Assembly (NCBI RefSeq): GCF_014117215.1
Contig: NZ_JACGXS010000003.1
Location: 124,001-188,000, forward strand
Source: Stenotrophomonas tumulicola
GTDB taxonomy: Bacteria; Pseudomonadota; Gammaproteobacteria; Xanthomonadales; Xanthomonadaceae
Length of the DNA stretch: 64,000 nucleotides
Direction of reading: 5' to 3'
Shown here: positions 28,162 through 38,042 of the stretch, piece after piece
Layout: every line of letters begins with the position of its first letter
How positions within the stretch are numbered: the first letter of the stretch is position 1
Program-made: the position numbers and the translations under genes
Notes under the pieces: generated by a model
The model's database searches: none
Told to the model about the DNA's origin: nothing
What the model saw: only the letters and a program-made list of their open reading frames with translations

Positions 28162-28614
28162 ATGCCCCTGACTGATCTGATGGCGGCCGTGCAGACCCAG
28201 GTCTGCACGGCGACCGACCGCGACAGCGTGTTGCTGGCCGCCGCGCGGCTGCTGTCCTGCCGCCAGGCAAACACCGAACAGATCCATCGCAACCTGTGCG
28301 AACGCGAAGCACTGGGCAGCACCGCCATCGGCCATGGCATCGCCATTCCGCACGGCCGCGCACCGGCGCTGGAACGTCCACGCGGTGCCCTGCTGAAACT
28401 GGAAAAACCCGTAGATTTCGGCGCGGACGAGCCGGTTGACCTGGTGTTCGCCATCGCCGTACCCGCCCACTACACCCACCAGCACCTGATGCTGCTGTCC
28501 GAACTGGCCGAACTGTTTTCCGAGCCGTCCATCCGCCAGGCGCTGCGCGAAGCCAGGGACGCCGCCGCGCTGCGCGCCATCATCGACTTCCCGCCACCGG
28601 CCAGTGCCGCATGA
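28162..28614 (+). CDS. ptsN: PTS IIA-like nitrogen regulatory protein
   Basis: 150 residues of EIIA-Ntr type. The phosphorylated His is H64 in G-I-A-I-P-H-G-R. It receives phosphate from a PTS chain and regulates other proteins rather than a sugar transporter. Here HPr and EI are encoded about 3 kb downstream. Its stop overlaps hprK by four bases. Confidence 0.93.
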   Translation: MPLTDLMAAVQTQVCTATDRDSVLLAAARLLSCRQANTEQIHRNLCEREALGSTAIGHGIAIPHGRAPALERPRGALLKLEKPVDFGADEPVDLVFAIAVPAHYTHQHLMLLSELAELFSEPSIRQALREARDAAALRAIIDFPPPASAA

Positions 28615-29561
28615 ATACCAGCATCACCGCACGCGAACTGTTCGACCAGCAACGCGACCGGCTGGCCCTGCGCTGGGTTGCCGGGCAGAAGGGCGAAAAA
28701 CGCGAACTGGAGGCCGGCAACACGGTCTCGCGACGACCGTCGCTGGCCGGTTACCTCAACGCGATCTACCCCAACAAGGTGCAGATCCTCGGCACCGAAG
28801 AGCTGGCCTGGCTGGACTCGCTGGATTCGCGGCTGCGCTGGGAAACCATCGAAAAGATCATGCAGTCGCACCCGCTGGCGCTGGTGATCACCCGCAACCA
28901 GCCATGCCCGGAAGACCTGCGCGCGGCGGCCGACGAATCGCACACGCCGTTGTGGCTATCACCCAAGCGCGGGCACGAACTGCTCAACCACCTGTCCTAC
29001 CACCTGGCACGTACGCTGGCGCCGCGGGTGATCCTGCATGGCGTGTTCATGGAGATCTACTCCATCGGCGTGCTGGTCACCGGCGAGGCCGGGTCGGGCA
29101 AGAGCGAACTGGCGCTGGAACTGCTCAGCCGCGGCCACCGCCTGGTCGCCGACGATGCACCGGAGTTCACCCAGATCGCCCCCGACGTGCTGGACGGCAC
29201 CTGCCCCGAACTGCTGCAGGACCTGCTGGAAGTGCGGGGGCTGGGCGTGCTGAACGTGCGCGAGATGTTCGGTGACACCGCTGTAAAGAAGAACAAGTAC
29301 CTTCGGCTGATCGTCCACCTGACCAAGCCGATGACCGAACCCAGCGCCTATGGCTATGAACGCCTGACCGGCGATTCAGGCACCCGCCACGTGCTGGACC
29401 TGGACGTGCCGCTGATCACCCTGCCGGTGATGCCCGGCCGCAACCTGTCGGTGCTGACCGAGGCGGCCACGCGCCTGCACATCCTGCGCACCAAGGGCAT
29501 CGACCCCGCGGCGATGTTCATCGCCCGCCACAGCAACCTGCTGGAACGCCGCAGCCCATGA
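28611..29561 (+). CDS. hprK: HPr kinase/phosphorylase
   Basis: 316 residues: N-terminal domain plus a C-terminal kinase with Walker A G-E-A-G-S-G-K-S (158-165), the D-D-A-P-E-F motif and the signature [10 protein letters not shown]. It adds or removes phosphate at Ser46 of HPr. The HPr encoded at 31097-31366 retains that Ser, so the pair is likely functional. Confidence 0.95.
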   Translation: MNTSITARELFDQQRDRLALRWVAGQKGEKRELEAGNTVSRRPSLAGYLNAIYPNKVQILGTEELAWLDSLDSRLRWETIEKIMQSHPLALVITRNQPCPEDLRAAADESHTPLWLSPKRGHELLNHLSYHLARTLAPRVILHGVFMEIYSIGVLVTGEAGSGKSELALELLSRGHRLVADDAPEFTQIAPDVLDGTCPELLQDLLEVRGLGVLNVREMFGDTAVKKNKYLRLIVHLTKPMTEPSAYGYERLTGDSGTRHVLDLDVPLITLPVMPGRNLSVLTEAATRLHILRTKGIDPAAMFIARHSNLLERRSP

Positions 29562-29671
29562 AATATCCAGGCGGCAACCGCTGAACGCCGTCATGTTTAC
29601 CCATGGAGGCCGGCTGCCGGCCGGCATGGCCCCACCCCACCCACCGCCCGCCAACCCTCTGTGAGCCCGCC

Positions 29672-30553
29672 ATGACCCGCCCTGCCCCGCCCGCCCCGGC
29701 CCTGATCATCGTCAGCGGCCTGTCCGGTTCCGGAAAGTCCGTGGCCTTGAAAACCTTCGAAGACCAGGACTACTACTGCACCGACAACCTGCCGATCGAC
29801 CTGCTGCCGTCCTTCGTCCGCAGTGTGCTGGACGACGCCGTCGCGGTACCAAGGCGGTTGGCGGTGGGCATCGACGTGCGCGGCCAGAGCGACCTGAGCC
29901 AACTGGCCAAGTGGCGCCAGCAGGCCGATGAAGCGGGCGTACAGGCGCAGGTGCTGTTCTTCGAAGCCGACGACGAAACACTGCTCAAGCGCTACGCCGA
30001 CACCCGCCGCCGGCATCCCTTGAGCCAGCTCGGCCTGTCGCTGCCGGAAGCCATCGCCCGCGAGCGCGAGCTTGCCGCCCCGCTGCGGCAGGCCGCCGAC
30101 GCCATCATCGATACCACCACGCTCAACGTGCACCAGCTGCGCCGCCGGGTCCTCACCGAGTTCGCGCTCGGCCATGCCACGCCCCTGTCGCTGCTGTTCG
30201 AATCGTTCGCCTACAAGCACGGGGTGCCGGCCGAGGCCGACTTCATGTTCGACGCACGGGTACTGCCCAATCCGCACTGGGACCCGGACCTGCGCCCGCT
30301 GAGCGGACGCGAGGGCGGCGTACGCGATTACCTGGAAGCACAGCCTGAGGTGCAGCGCTACGTGGGCCAGCTGACTGATTTCCTCGACACCTGGCTACCG
30401 AAGCTGGGCAACGACACCCGCAGCTACGTCACCGTGGCGTTCGGCTGCACCGGCGGCAAGCACCGTTCGGTGTTCCTGGCCGAACGCATGGCCCGCCACG
30501 CACGCGAACAAGGCTGGGAAGACGTCGCCACCTTCCACCGCGAACTGGACTGA
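29672..30553 (+). CDS. rapZ: RNase adapter RapZ
   Basis: 293 residues from the ATG at 29672. P-loop G-L-S-G-S-G-K-S (16-23), the Y-Y-C-T-D-N-L-P segment, and the C-terminal [10 protein letters not shown] domain are intact. In E. coli it guides RNase E to the sRNA GlmZ and links amino-sugar levels to GlmS. Placement between hprK and PTS genes is conserved. A long inverted repeat directly follows the stop. Confidence 0.94.
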   Translation: MTRPAPPAPALIIVSGLSGSGKSVALKTFEDQDYYCTDNLPIDLLPSFVRSVLDDAVAVPRRLAVGIDVRGQSDLSQLAKWRQQADEAGVQAQVLFFEADDETLLKRYADTRRRHPLSQLGLSLPEAIARERELAAPLRQAADAIIDTTTLNVHQLRRRVLTEFALGHATPLSLLFESFAYKHGVPAEADFMFDARVLPNPHWDPDLRPLSGREGGVRDYLEAQPEVQRYVGQLTDFLDTWLPKLGNDTRSYVTVAFGCTGGKHRSVFLAERMARHAREQGWEDVATFHRELD

Positions 30554-30632
30554 AAAAGGGGACGGAGGGGATTAAGTCGCATCCGGCCGCATGCCTGCCG
30601 GATGCGACTTAATCCCCTCCGTCCCCTTTTTT
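30553..30632 (+). terminator. 34-bp perfect inverted repeat acting as terminator after rapZ
   Basis: The arms at 30553-30586 and 30598-30631 are exact inverse copies (starting AAAAAGGGGACGGAGGGG, then ATTAAGTCGCATCCGG) around an 11-base loop. They overlap the last base of the rapZ stop. The distal arm ends in T6, so on the plus strand this is a very strong hairpin plus T tract. The same arm sequence, alone, follows the DUF2271 gene at 2175-2200, so it belongs to a dispersed repeat family. Confidence 0.8.
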
Positions 30633-30711
30633 CTTATCCAGATGAATACGGAACACTGAAAGGCTCTCTACCCGCTATCGCAGCTTCATGCCGACCTGTT
30701 AACGTTTGGCA

Positions 30712-31104
30712 ATGACCTGTGGCATTCTCCTCGTAACACATCCTGGCGTCGGGCCCGCCCTGCTTGACGTGGCGACCCGGCTCCTGCGGCATCTGCCGTT
30801 GAAGACTGAAGCGTTCGAAGTACCGTTCGATGCCGACCTGGACACCCTGCTTCCGCTCGCCTCGGCCGCCATGCGCCGGGTGGATGGCGGCAACGGCGTG
30901 CTGATCCTGACCGACCTGTACGGCGCCAGCCCCAGCAACCTGGCCGCGCAACTGGCCCGGTTGGGGACGCCGGCCCGGCGGGTGGCCGCGCTGAGCCTGC
31001 CGATGTTGTTGCGGGTCATGAATTATCCGGAACAGGAACTGGATCAACTGCCCGCCACTGCGGCGGCGGGCACCCGCAATGGAGCGATAGTCGACGATGC
31101 TTGA
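30712..31104 (+). CDS. PTS EIIA component, mannose type
   Basis: 130 residues from the ATG at 30712. The EIIA-Man domain has its phosphorylated His at H10 (L-L-V-T-H-P-G-V-G) and the T-D-L-Y-G-A-S-P-S-N motif. No EIIB/C/D transporter genes are visible in the window, so it likely has a regulatory role. Its end overlaps ptsH by eight bases. Confidence 0.9.
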   Translation: MTCGILLVTHPGVGPALLDVATRLLRHLPLKTEAFEVPFDADLDTLLPLASAAMRRVDGGNGVLILTDLYGASPSNLAAQLARLGTPARRVAALSLPMLLRVMNYPEQELDQLPATAAAGTRNGAIVDDA

Positions 31105-31366
31105 ACGAGAACTCACCGTAACCAACCGCCTGGGCCTGCATGCCCGCGCCACTGCGAAGCTGGTGCAGGAGCTGGCGCCTTTCCGGTGCAATGTCACCAT
31201 GGCCGCCAAGGGCCGCGAGATCAACGCCAAGAGCATCATGGGCGTGATGCTGCTCGCCGCCGGCCAGGGCACCCCGGTGACCATCCGGATCAGCGGCGAC
31301 GACGAGCAGGCCGCGATGGATGCCGTGGTTTCGCTGTTCGAGCGCCGCTTCGACGAGGACAGCTGA
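31097..31366 (+). CDS. ptsH: HPr phosphocarrier protein
   Basis: 89 residues. H15 (G-L-H-A-R-A-T) accepts phosphate from EI; S46 (N-A-K-S-I-M-G-V) is the HprK target. It passes phosphate to the EIIA proteins encoded nearby. It overlaps the EIIA-Man gene and is two bases from ptsI, so these are one operon. Confidence 0.95.
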   Translation: MLERELTVTNRLGLHARATAKLVQELAPFRCNVTMAAKGREINAKSIMGVMLLAAGQGTPVTIRISGDDEQAAMDAVVSLFERRFDEDS

Positions 31367-31368
31367 GC

Positions 31369-33123
31369 ATGCCGCGCGCCCGCGCTGGACTGTCACCTGC
31401 CGGCCCACGTCCGGTGCAGTTGCTGTCCGGCCACGGCGCATCGCGCGGTACCGCACTGGGCCGGGCCCGGGTCCGCTTGCCGCACGCGCTGGAAGTGGCC
31501 GAACAACGGGTACCAGCGCAGCAGGTGGACAAGGAACTCAAGCGCCTGCATGCCGCCCTCGATGCCGCACGCGTGGAAATGCACGACCTGCGGCAGCGGC
31601 TGCAGGGCGCCCTGAACCAGGAAGCCGGCGAATTCCTCGACCTGCATGCCCTGCTGCTGGATGACCCCGAACTGCTGTTCGGCCTGGATGAACTGATCCG
31701 CAGCGGCCCCTTCAGCGCCAGCTATGCGCTGAGGCTGCAGCGCGACCGGCTGGCCAAAGTCTTCGATGGCATGGACGATGCCTACCTGAAGAGCCGCATG
31801 GACGACCTGGACCATGTGATCGGCCGCATCCACGCCTTCCTGCAGCCGGTGCTTCCGCCGTCGGTGAAGGGGCTGGCCGGCGAGATCCTGGTCTGCGAAA
31901 ACATCGCCCCCTCTGAAATGGCGCAGCTGCAATCGCAGGGCGTGGTGGCGATCATCACCTCGGCCGGCAGCGCGCTCTCGCACAGTGCCATCCTGGCGCG
32001 CAGCCTGCACCTGCCGCTGATCGTCAACGTGCCCACCCTGCTGCAGCGGATCAGCGACGGCGACGTGCTGATCGTCGATGGCAGCGACGGCAGCATCACC
32101 GTCAACCCGCAGGCAGAGAACCTGCGCGACTACCGTGTGCGGCTGAAGGAGCACGCGCGCGAACAGCGTGAACTTGGCCGCCTGCGCAGCAAACCCAGCC
32201 GCACCCGTGACCAGGTGGACATCGCGCTGCTGGCCAATGCCGAATCGCTGGAAGATGTCACCCAGGCGCACGCACTCGGCGCGCAGGGCCTGGGCCTGTA
32301 CCGCACCGAATTCCTGTTCCTGCAGCGCAACGAACTGCCCGATGAAGAAGAGCAGTTCCAGGCTTACCGCGACGCGGCATTGGGCATGGCCGGCCGGCTG
32401 GTCACCATCCGTACCCTGGACCTGGGCGCGGACAAGGCAGACCGCACCGGACTGACCCTGAGCAACGAGGACAACCCGGCACTGGGACTGCGCGGCGTGC
32501 GCCTGTCGCTGGCGCGGCCAAAGGTCGCCGATACCCAGTTGCGCGCGATATTGCGGGCCAGCGCCTACGGCAAGATCCGCATCCTCGTCCCGATGGTCAG
32601 TACGCGCGATGAACTGCTTGCGGTACGTCGGCGCATGACCCGGCTGACCGCGCAGCTGCGTGCCGAAGGCCATGCCATCAGCGAGCGGGTGCCGCTGGGC
32701 GCGATGATCGAGGTCCCTGCTGCCGCGTTCGCACTGGAAAGCTTCATCGACCTGGTCGACTTCCTGTCCATCGGCACCAACGACCTGGTGCAGTACCTGC
32801 TGGCCGCCGACCGCAACAACGAAGCACTGGGCGAACTGTATTCGCCACTGCATCCGGCAGTACTGCGCTTGCTGGCGCTGGTCATCGAAACCGGAGCACG
32901 GCATCGCATCCCGGTGGCGGTGTGTGGCGAGATCGCTGGCGATGCACGGCTCGCACCGCTGTTGCTGGCACTGGGGCTGACGGAGTTCAGCCTGCATCCC
33001 GGCACGTTGCTGGAAGTGCGCCGTGCGATCCGCGACAGCGACCTGGGCGCCTTGCGCGCACGCGCGCCGAAGCTGCTGGCCGCACGCGACCGCCGCGGTA
33101 TCGAACGCTGGATCACCGGCTGA
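31369..33123 (+). CDS. ptsI: PTS enzyme I
   Basis: 584 residues with an ATG two bases after the ptsH stop. The phosphorylated His is H205 (S-A-L-S-H-S-A-I-L-A-R). The C-terminal PEP-binding barrel has the Y-R-T-E-F-L-F loop, the S-I-G-T-N-D-L-V-Q-Y motif and a catalytic Cys in V-A-V-C-G-E. It starts the phosphate relay from PEP. The GAF domain of EI-Ntr is absent, so this is the ordinary EI form. Confidence 0.95.
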   Translation: MPRARAGLSPAGPRPVQLLSGHGASRGTALGRARVRLPHALEVAEQRVPAQQVDKELKRLHAALDAARVEMHDLRQRLQGALNQEAGEFLDLHALLLDDPELLFGLDELIRSGPFSASYALRLQRDRLAKVFDGMDDAYLKSRMDDLDHVIGRIHAFLQPVLPPSVKGLAGEILVCENIAPSEMAQLQSQGVVAIITSAGSALSHSAILARSLHLPLIVNVPTLLQRISDGDVLIVDGSDGSITVNPQAENLRDYRVRLKEHAREQRELGRLRSKPSRTRDQVDIALLANAESLEDVTQAHALGAQGLGLYRTEFLFLQRNELPDEEEQFQAYRDAALGMAGRLVTIRTLDLGADKADRTGLTLSNEDNPALGLRGVRLSLARPKVADTQLRAILRASAYGKIRILVPMVSTRDELLAVRRRMTRLTAQLRAEGHAISERVPLGAMIEVPAAAFALESFIDLVDFLSIGTNDLVQYLLAADRNNEALGELYSPLHPAVLRLLALVIETGARHRIPVAVCGEIAGDARLAPLLLALGLTEFSLHPGTLLEVRRAIRDSDLGALRARAPKLLAARDRRGIERWITG

Positions 33124-33315
33124 CCGGATAGCACCACGTCCAGCCCCGCGGATTTCCACGCACCCGACGCCCTGCCAGCCACACGCCGCCATGCTCGCCC
33201 GACCTCGCCGGGCGCTATCGTTCGGACACATCCGCGCGCGATAATGACGCGCTGACTACCCTCGATGCCGCATCCTACGCTGGATAGCGGCCTTTTCATT
33301 CCTGCGGGAGCCCTG

Positions 33316-34677
33316 ATGGCCGAAGCCATACGCCACGACAAGACCTCACGCCAGCTGCGCCTGCTGTCCGATGCGCTGGACAGTGGCCGCCTGGGGCCGG
33401 TGCGCCGGTTGGTCAACACGCTTGCACCGGCCGAGATCGGCAACCTGCTGGAATCGTTGCCGCCCGGCAAGCGCGAAGTGGTGTGGGGCCTGGTCGATCC
33501 CGAGGACGATGGCGAGGTGCTGGTCCACGTCGGCGATGAAGTGCGCGAAAGCCTGCTGGCCGACATGGACCCCGACGAGATCATCGCCGCGGTCGAAGAC
33601 CTGGACATCGATGACCTGGCCGACCTCGTCGAAGACCTGCCCGACACGGTCATCGACGAGGTCCTCAAGTCGATGGACCGCGAGAACCGCGAGCGCCTGG
33701 AGCAGGTGCTGTCCTATCCGGAGGACACCGCCGGCCGCCTGATGAACCCCGACGTGGTGACCGTGCGCGCCGACGTCAACGTCGACGTGGTGCTGCGGTA
33801 CCTGCGCCTGCGCGGCGAACTGCCCGACCACACCGATCACCTGTTCGTGGTCAGCCGGCGCCACCAGTACCTGGGCCGCGTGTCGCTGGCCGCGCTGGTG
33901 ACGCATGAGGACACCACGCCGATCAACCGCCTGATCGACGACGAGCAGCCGGCGATCGACGTCGGCGAGAGCGACCAGGAAGTGGCCCGGCAGTTCTCTG
34001 ACCATGACTGGGTCTCCGCGCCAGTGGTGGACGACAACAACATCCTGCTCGGCCGCATCACCATCGATGACGTGGTCGACATCATCCGATCGCAGGCCGA
34101 GCACCAGGCATTGGGCGCGGCCGGCCTGGATGAAGAGGAAGATCTGTTCTCGCCGATCAAGCGCGCCGTACGCGGTCGCGTGGTCTGGCTGGGCATCAAC
34201 CTGTGCACCGCATTCCTGGCGGCCAGCGTGATCGGCCAGTTCGAGCTGACCCTGCAGAAAGTGGTCGCACTGGCGGTATTGATGCCGATCGTGGCCGGCG
34301 TAGGCGGCAACGCTGCCGTGCAGGTGCTGACCTTGATGGTGCGCGGCATCGCGCTCGGCCAGGTTGGCCCCAGCAACGCACGCATCCTGCTGTGGAAGGA
34401 ATCACGGGTGGCGCTGATCAACGGCACGCTCATCGGCCTGCTGGTCGGCATCATCGCGTTCGTGTGGTTCCACAGTTTCCTGCTGTCGGTGGTCATCACC
34501 CTGGCGCTGATCATCAATTTCTGCGCAGCTGCATTGGCCGGCGTACTGCTTCCGCTGCTGCTCAAGCGGATGAATGTCGACCCCGCCGTGGCCGGTACCG
34601 TGGTGGTGACTGCGGTGACCGATGTGATGGGCTTCTTCAGCTTCCTCGGCCTGGCCACCCTGATCCTGCTGCATTGA
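33316..34677 (+). CDS. mgtE: Magnesium transporter MgtE
   Basis: 453 residues; the ATG at 33316 has GCGGGAG upstream and is preferred to 33265. An acidic N domain (about 30-130, with E-D-L-D-I-D-D-L-A-D-L) and two CBS domains (about 140-260) act as the Mg2+ sensor. Five membrane helices follow (about 290-453), with P-I-V-A-G-V-G-G-N-A at the pore. It imports Mg2+ into the cytosol. The 190-base gap from ptsI shows no recognisable Mg2+ riboswitch. Confidence 0.94.
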   Translation: MAEAIRHDKTSRQLRLLSDALDSGRLGPVRRLVNTLAPAEIGNLLESLPPGKREVVWGLVDPEDDGEVLVHVGDEVRESLLADMDPDEIIAAVEDLDIDDLADLVEDLPDTVIDEVLKSMDRENRERLEQVLSYPEDTAGRLMNPDVVTVRADVNVDVVLRYLRLRGELPDHTDHLFVVSRRHQYLGRVSLAALVTHEDTTPINRLIDDEQPAIDVGESDQEVARQFSDHDWVSAPVVDDNNILLGRITIDDVVDIIRSQAEHQALGAAGLDEEEDLFSPIKRAVRGRVVWLGINLCTAFLAASVIGQFELTLQKVVALAVLMPIVAGVGGNAAVQVLTLMVRGIALGQVGPSNARILLWKESRVALINGTLIGLLVGIIAFVWFHSFLLSVVITLALIINFCAAALAGVLLPLLLKRMNVDPAVAGTVVVTAVTDVMGFFSFLGLATLILLH

Positions 34678-34744
34678 CCACGGCGCCCCCTGCAACGCCG
34701 GCGCTGTCCGCAGTGGCAGGCCTCACCCGCTTACCGGAATACCC

Positions 34745-35011
34745 ATGGCCACTACCGTAGACAATTACTTCCAGCCGGACTGGCGCGACCAGCAGCATGC
34801 CTGCGCAGCCTGCGATTGGCAGGGCACCTCACGCACGATGGTGATGGAACTGCATGACGATGTGACCGAGTACGACTGCCCCGCCTGCGAAAATCCACTG
34901 CTGATCGTCGTCCACCCGGACATCGAACAGGTGCAGGCAGCCGCCGCGGCCGGTAATGCCGAGGCACAGGAACAACTGGACATCATCGCCAGTTTCCCGC
35001 GTCCTGGCTGA
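34745..35011 (+). CDS. Small zinc-ribbon-like protein, unknown function
   Basis: 88 residues with two C-x-x-C pairs (C20/C23 and C44/C47) spaced as in a zinc ribbon, and an acidic Ala-rich C-terminus. It has a normal start and codon usage. The family is not recognised. It stands alone between mgtE and the lipoprotein hydrolase gene. Confidence 0.65.
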   Translation: MATTVDNYFQPDWRDQQHACAACDWQGTSRTMVMELHDDVTEYDCPACENPLLIVVHPDIEQVQAAAAAGNAEAQEQLDIIASFPRPG

Positions 35012-35081
35012 TGCATCGCACGATGCCATGGATGGCAAAGGTGGCTAGGATGAAAGCGATTGCATCCCTCCAGGATCCGCC

Positions 35082-35882
35082 ATGCTCCGCTCATTGCTGC
35101 GCTGCTGTGTCGCCGTCACCGTGCTGATGTTCTTCGCCGGCTGTGCCAGCACGCCCGATCCCACGGCCGGCCGTTTCGAATCGCGCAGCGTTACCGTGGA
35201 CGGCCATGCTTCCCGTTACCAGGTCTTCGTCCCCGCCGATGCGCTGCGCGCCGCGGGCTCGCTGCCGGTCGTGCTGTTCCTGCACGGGTCCGGTGAACGT
35301 GGACGCGATGGAGTGAAACAGACCACGGCGGGCCTTGGCCCTTACCTGCGCGCGCACGCTGCCGATTTTCCCGCCCTGGTCGTACTGCCCCAGGTGCCCG
35401 ACCACGAAGAATGGACCGGCCACAACAACCGCGTCGCGCTGGCGGCGCTGGATGCAGCCAGCGCCGAGTTCGGTGCCGACCCGTCGCGCCAGTACCTGAC
35501 CGGCATGTCGATGGGAGGCTACGGGAGCTGGAACATCGCCCTCGCCTTGCCGGATCGTTTCGCTGCGATCGTACCCGTATGTGGCGCAGTGCTGGCCCCC
35601 CGCCTGGAACGCGGGAGCCTGTTGGTGGAATCCGTGGCCGCCGAATCCGACCCGTACCGCGCGATTGCACAGCGCCTGAAGCAGACGCCGGTCTGGATGT
35701 TCCATGGCGCGCTGGACGACGTGGTACTCCCCGACGACGACCGCAAACTGCACGCAGCCTTCAAGGCCGCCGGTGCAGCCGACGCCCGCTATACCGAGTA
35801 TCCCCAGGGAAACCACAACGCATGGGATGCCACCTATGCCGACCCCGCCATGTGGCAATGGCTGTTCGCGCAGCATCGCTGA
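35082..35882 (+). CDS. Lipoprotein alpha/beta hydrolase (esterase/peptidase type)
   Basis: 266 residues. A signal peptide ends in the lipobox F-A-G-C21, so the protein is probably membrane anchored. The alpha/beta hydrolase core shows L-F-L-H-G-S-G-E-R-G (oxyanion region), G-M-S-M-G-G-Y-G-S-W (nucleophile Ser), an Asp in G-A-L-D-D-V-V and His in Q-G-N-H-N-A-W. Such proteins are annotated as prolyl oligopeptidase or PHB-depolymerase-like esterases; the substrate is not known. Confidence 0.85.
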   Translation: MLRSLLRCCVAVTVLMFFAGCASTPDPTAGRFESRSVTVDGHASRYQVFVPADALRAAGSLPVVLFLHGSGERGRDGVKQTTAGLGPYLRAHAADFPALVVLPQVPDHEEWTGHNNRVALAALDAASAEFGADPSRQYLTGMSMGGYGSWNIALALPDRFAAIVPVCGAVLAPRLERGSLLVESVAAESDPYRAIAQRLKQTPVWMFHGALDDVVLPDDDRKLHAAFKAAGAADARYTEYPQGNHNAWDATYADPAMWQWLFAQHR

Positions 35883-35970
35883 CCGCGCCCCAACAATCCC
35901 GGCCCCCTGATCGGTGACGACCGTTGGTCGTCCGCACCAAGACAGGCACCGGCCACATCGCGGACCACGG

Positions 35971-36921
35971 TCAGCCGAGCAGGGTTTCCAGCACGGCCAT
36001 GCGCACGGCGACGCCGTTGGCGACCTGGCGCAGCACCCACGACTGCGGGCCGTCGGCCACCTCGTCGGTCACTTCCACGCCACGGTTGATCGGGCCCGGG
36101 TGCAGCACCGCTGCATCCTTGCCGGCACGCGCCAGGCGTGCAGCATGCAGCCCGTACTGCGCGTGGTACTGCTCCAACGAGGGCACCAGGCCTTCTTCCA
36201 TGCGCTCGCGCTGCAGGCGCAGCATCATCAACGCATCGACGCCTTCCAGCATGGCATCGAAATCATCACCCACCACGCAGCCTTTCAGCGTGTCGTCCTC
36301 CGGCAGCAGCGACTGCGGGCCGCATACCCGGATCTCGCCCACGCCCAGCGTACGCAGTGCATGCAGGTCGGTACGGGCCACGCGCGAGTGCTTCACGTCG
36401 CCGACGATCACCACCTTCATCTTCGAAAAATCGCTGCCCTTGGCCTGGCGCAGGGTCAGCATGTCCAGCAGGCCCTGGGTCGGGTGTGCGCTGCGTCCGT
36501 CACCGGCGTTGACCAGCGCCGTGCCCTCGCCCGCCGCCGCCGCCAGCGCGGCCACCGCACCATCGTCGGGATGGCGTACCACGAAGCCACGCACGCCCAT
36601 CGCTTCCAGGTTCTTCAGCGTATCGGTGGCCGTTTCGCCCTTGCGCGTGGACGAAGTGGATGCATCGAAGTTCAGCACGTCCGCGCCCAACCGCTGCGCA
36701 GCCAGCTGGAACGAACTGCGGGTGCGCGTGGACGGTTCGAAGAACAGCGTGCACACCGCCGATCCGGCCAGCACCGAGCGCTTGTTGCCTACCCGGCCAA
36801 CGGCCGCATCGCGGATCTGCCCCGCGCGGTCCAGCAGCTGCAGCAGGGTTTCGCGCGGCAGGCCTTCCAGGGTGAGCAGGTGGCGCAGGCGTCCGGAGGA
36901 ATCGAGTTGCGAAGCAGTCAT
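35971..36921 (-). CDS. pyrB: Aspartate carbamoyltransferase, catalytic subunit
   Basis: 316 residues from the ATG at 36921; a longer in-frame start at 36960 would overlap ruvX by 20 bases. The carbamoyl-phosphate loop S-T-R-T-R-S-S-F, the mobile-loop S-S-T-R-K-G-E-T and the H-P-T-Q-G-L-L-D motif are present. It makes carbamoyl-aspartate in pyrimidine synthesis. No pyrI or inactive dihydroorotase gene is adjacent. ruvX and yqgE lie directly upstream in the same direction. Confidence 0.95.
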   Translation of the reverse strand: MTASQLDSSGRLRHLLTLEGLPRETLLQLLDRAGQIRDAAVGRVGNKRSVLAGSAVCTLFFEPSTRTRSSFQLAAQRLGADVLNFDASTSSTRKGETATDTLKNLEAMGVRGFVVRHPDDGAVAALAAAAGEGTALVNAGDGRSAHPTQGLLDMLTLRQAKGSDFSKMKVVIVGDVKHSRVARTDLHALRTLGVGEIRVCGPQSLLPEDDTLKGCVVGDDFDAMLEGVDALMMLRLQRERMEEGLVPSLEQYHAQYGLHAARLARAGKDAAVLHPGPINRGVEVTDEVADGPQSWVLRQVANGVAVRMAVLETLLG

Positions 36922-36940
36922 GGGCAGGGGATCAGGCTGG

Positions 36941-37408
36941 TCAGGGAATGGGAATGGCATCGTCCGGCGAGGACAGCCAGCGGTCGATGATCACCGCGGC
37001 GGCCACCGCATCCAGCGCGGCGGCATCACGGCGGCGCTTGCGCCCTTCGGCGCGCTCGACGGCGAAACGGCGGGCGGCTTCGACCGAACTGGAACGTTCG
37101 TCGATCATCTCCACCGGCAGCTTGAAACGTTCCCGCAGCTGGCGGGCAAAGCCCTGCGCGCGCTTGCGGTTGGGCTGGTCCTTGCCGTCCAGGGTAAGCG
37201 GATCGCCCACCACCAGGCCGTCGGGCCGCCATTCTTTCAACAGGCGTTCGATCGCCGCCCAGTCCGGTCCGTTGCCGTGCACGTCGACCACCGCCACCGC
37301 ACGCGCATGCGCGGCGAACGCACTGCCTATGGCCACGCCGATCCGCCGCGATCCGACATCGAAGCCGAGCACGGTGCCGTCGCGACGGATACCGGTCGTC
37401 TCAGACAT
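36941..37408 (-). CDS. ruvX: Holliday junction resolvase-like RuvX/YqgF
   Basis: 155 residues of the RNase H-like YqgF family. [13 protein letters not shown] carries the first catalytic Asp, M-I-D-E-R-S-S-S the middle motif and D-A-V-A-A-A-V-I the third. In other bacteria it matures the 16S rRNA 5' end; recombination activity is also reported. Overlaps yqgE by eight bases. Confidence 0.93.
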   Translation of the reverse strand: MSETTGIRRDGTVLGFDVGSRRIGVAIGSAFAAHARAVAVVDVHGNGPDWAAIERLLKEWRPDGLVVGDPLTLDGKDQPNRKRAQGFARQLRERFKLPVEMIDERSSSVEAARRFAVERAEGRKRRRDAAALDAVAAAVIIDRWLSSPDDAIPIP

Positions 37409-37967
37409 GACCGCTGTAGTCGGTCAGCCGGAACAGATCCACGCCAATGCGCGCGGCGGCGCCCTGCCAGCGCTGCTCGAACGGGGTACGGAACAACAGC
37501 TCGGCATCGGCCGGCACGGTCAGCCAGCTGTTGTCGGCCAGTTCGCCTTCCAGTTGGCTTTCCGCCCAGCCGGCACAGCCGAGGGTGACCAGGGCGTTGG
37601 CCGGGCCTTCACCACGTGCCATCGCCTCGAGGATATCGCGCGAGGTAGTCAGGTACAGGCCTTCGCCGACGGCCAGGCTGGAATCCCAGGCCCGCGCATC
37701 ATCATGGATGACAAAGCCGCGTTCGGGATGCACCGGCCCACCGTTGAGCACCGCGCGCGAGCGCAGGTCCTCGTCGTCGGTGGCGATGTCCATCTGCGCC
37801 AGCACCTCGCCGATGGTGTAGTCCGAAGGCTGGTTGACCACCACCCCCATCGCCCCGTTCTGGTCGTGCTGGCAGATCAGCGCGACGCTGCGGGCGAAGG
37901 GCGCGTCGGCCAACGAAGGCAGCGCGACGATCAGGTGATGGGCAAGGGAAGTGGAGGTCACAGGCAT
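37401..37967 (-). CDS. YqgE/AlgH family protein
   Basis: 188 residues from the ATG at 37967, the usual AlgH length. Motifs are [31 protein letters not shown] and L-G-C-A-G-W-A. The family is well conserved and lies next to ruvX, but its biochemical role is unknown; AlgH in Pseudomonas affects alginate expression. Confidence 0.9.
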   Translation of the reverse strand: MPVTSTSLAHHLIVALPSLADAPFARSVALICQHDQNGAMGVVVNQPSDYTIGEVLAQMDIATDDEDLRSRAVLNGGPVHPERGFVIHDDARAWDSSLAVGEGLYLTTSRDILEAMARGEGPANALVTLGCAGWAESQLEGELADNSWLTVPADAELLFRTPFEQRWQGAAARIGVDLFRLTDYSGHV

Positions 37968-38042
37968 GGCATGCATTCTACCTGCTGGGCAGCATGCGGG
38001 CGTGAGACGGTACGATGGCGGGCATTCCAGCAGGAGCCCGCG

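Noticed and set aside
33124-33315. Possible Mg2+ riboswitch before mgtE
   Set aside because: No conserved M-box or paired elements could be recognised.
36922-36960. Longer N-terminus for pyrB
   Set aside because: The extension ([13 protein letters not shown]) is not PyrB-like and would overlap ruvX.
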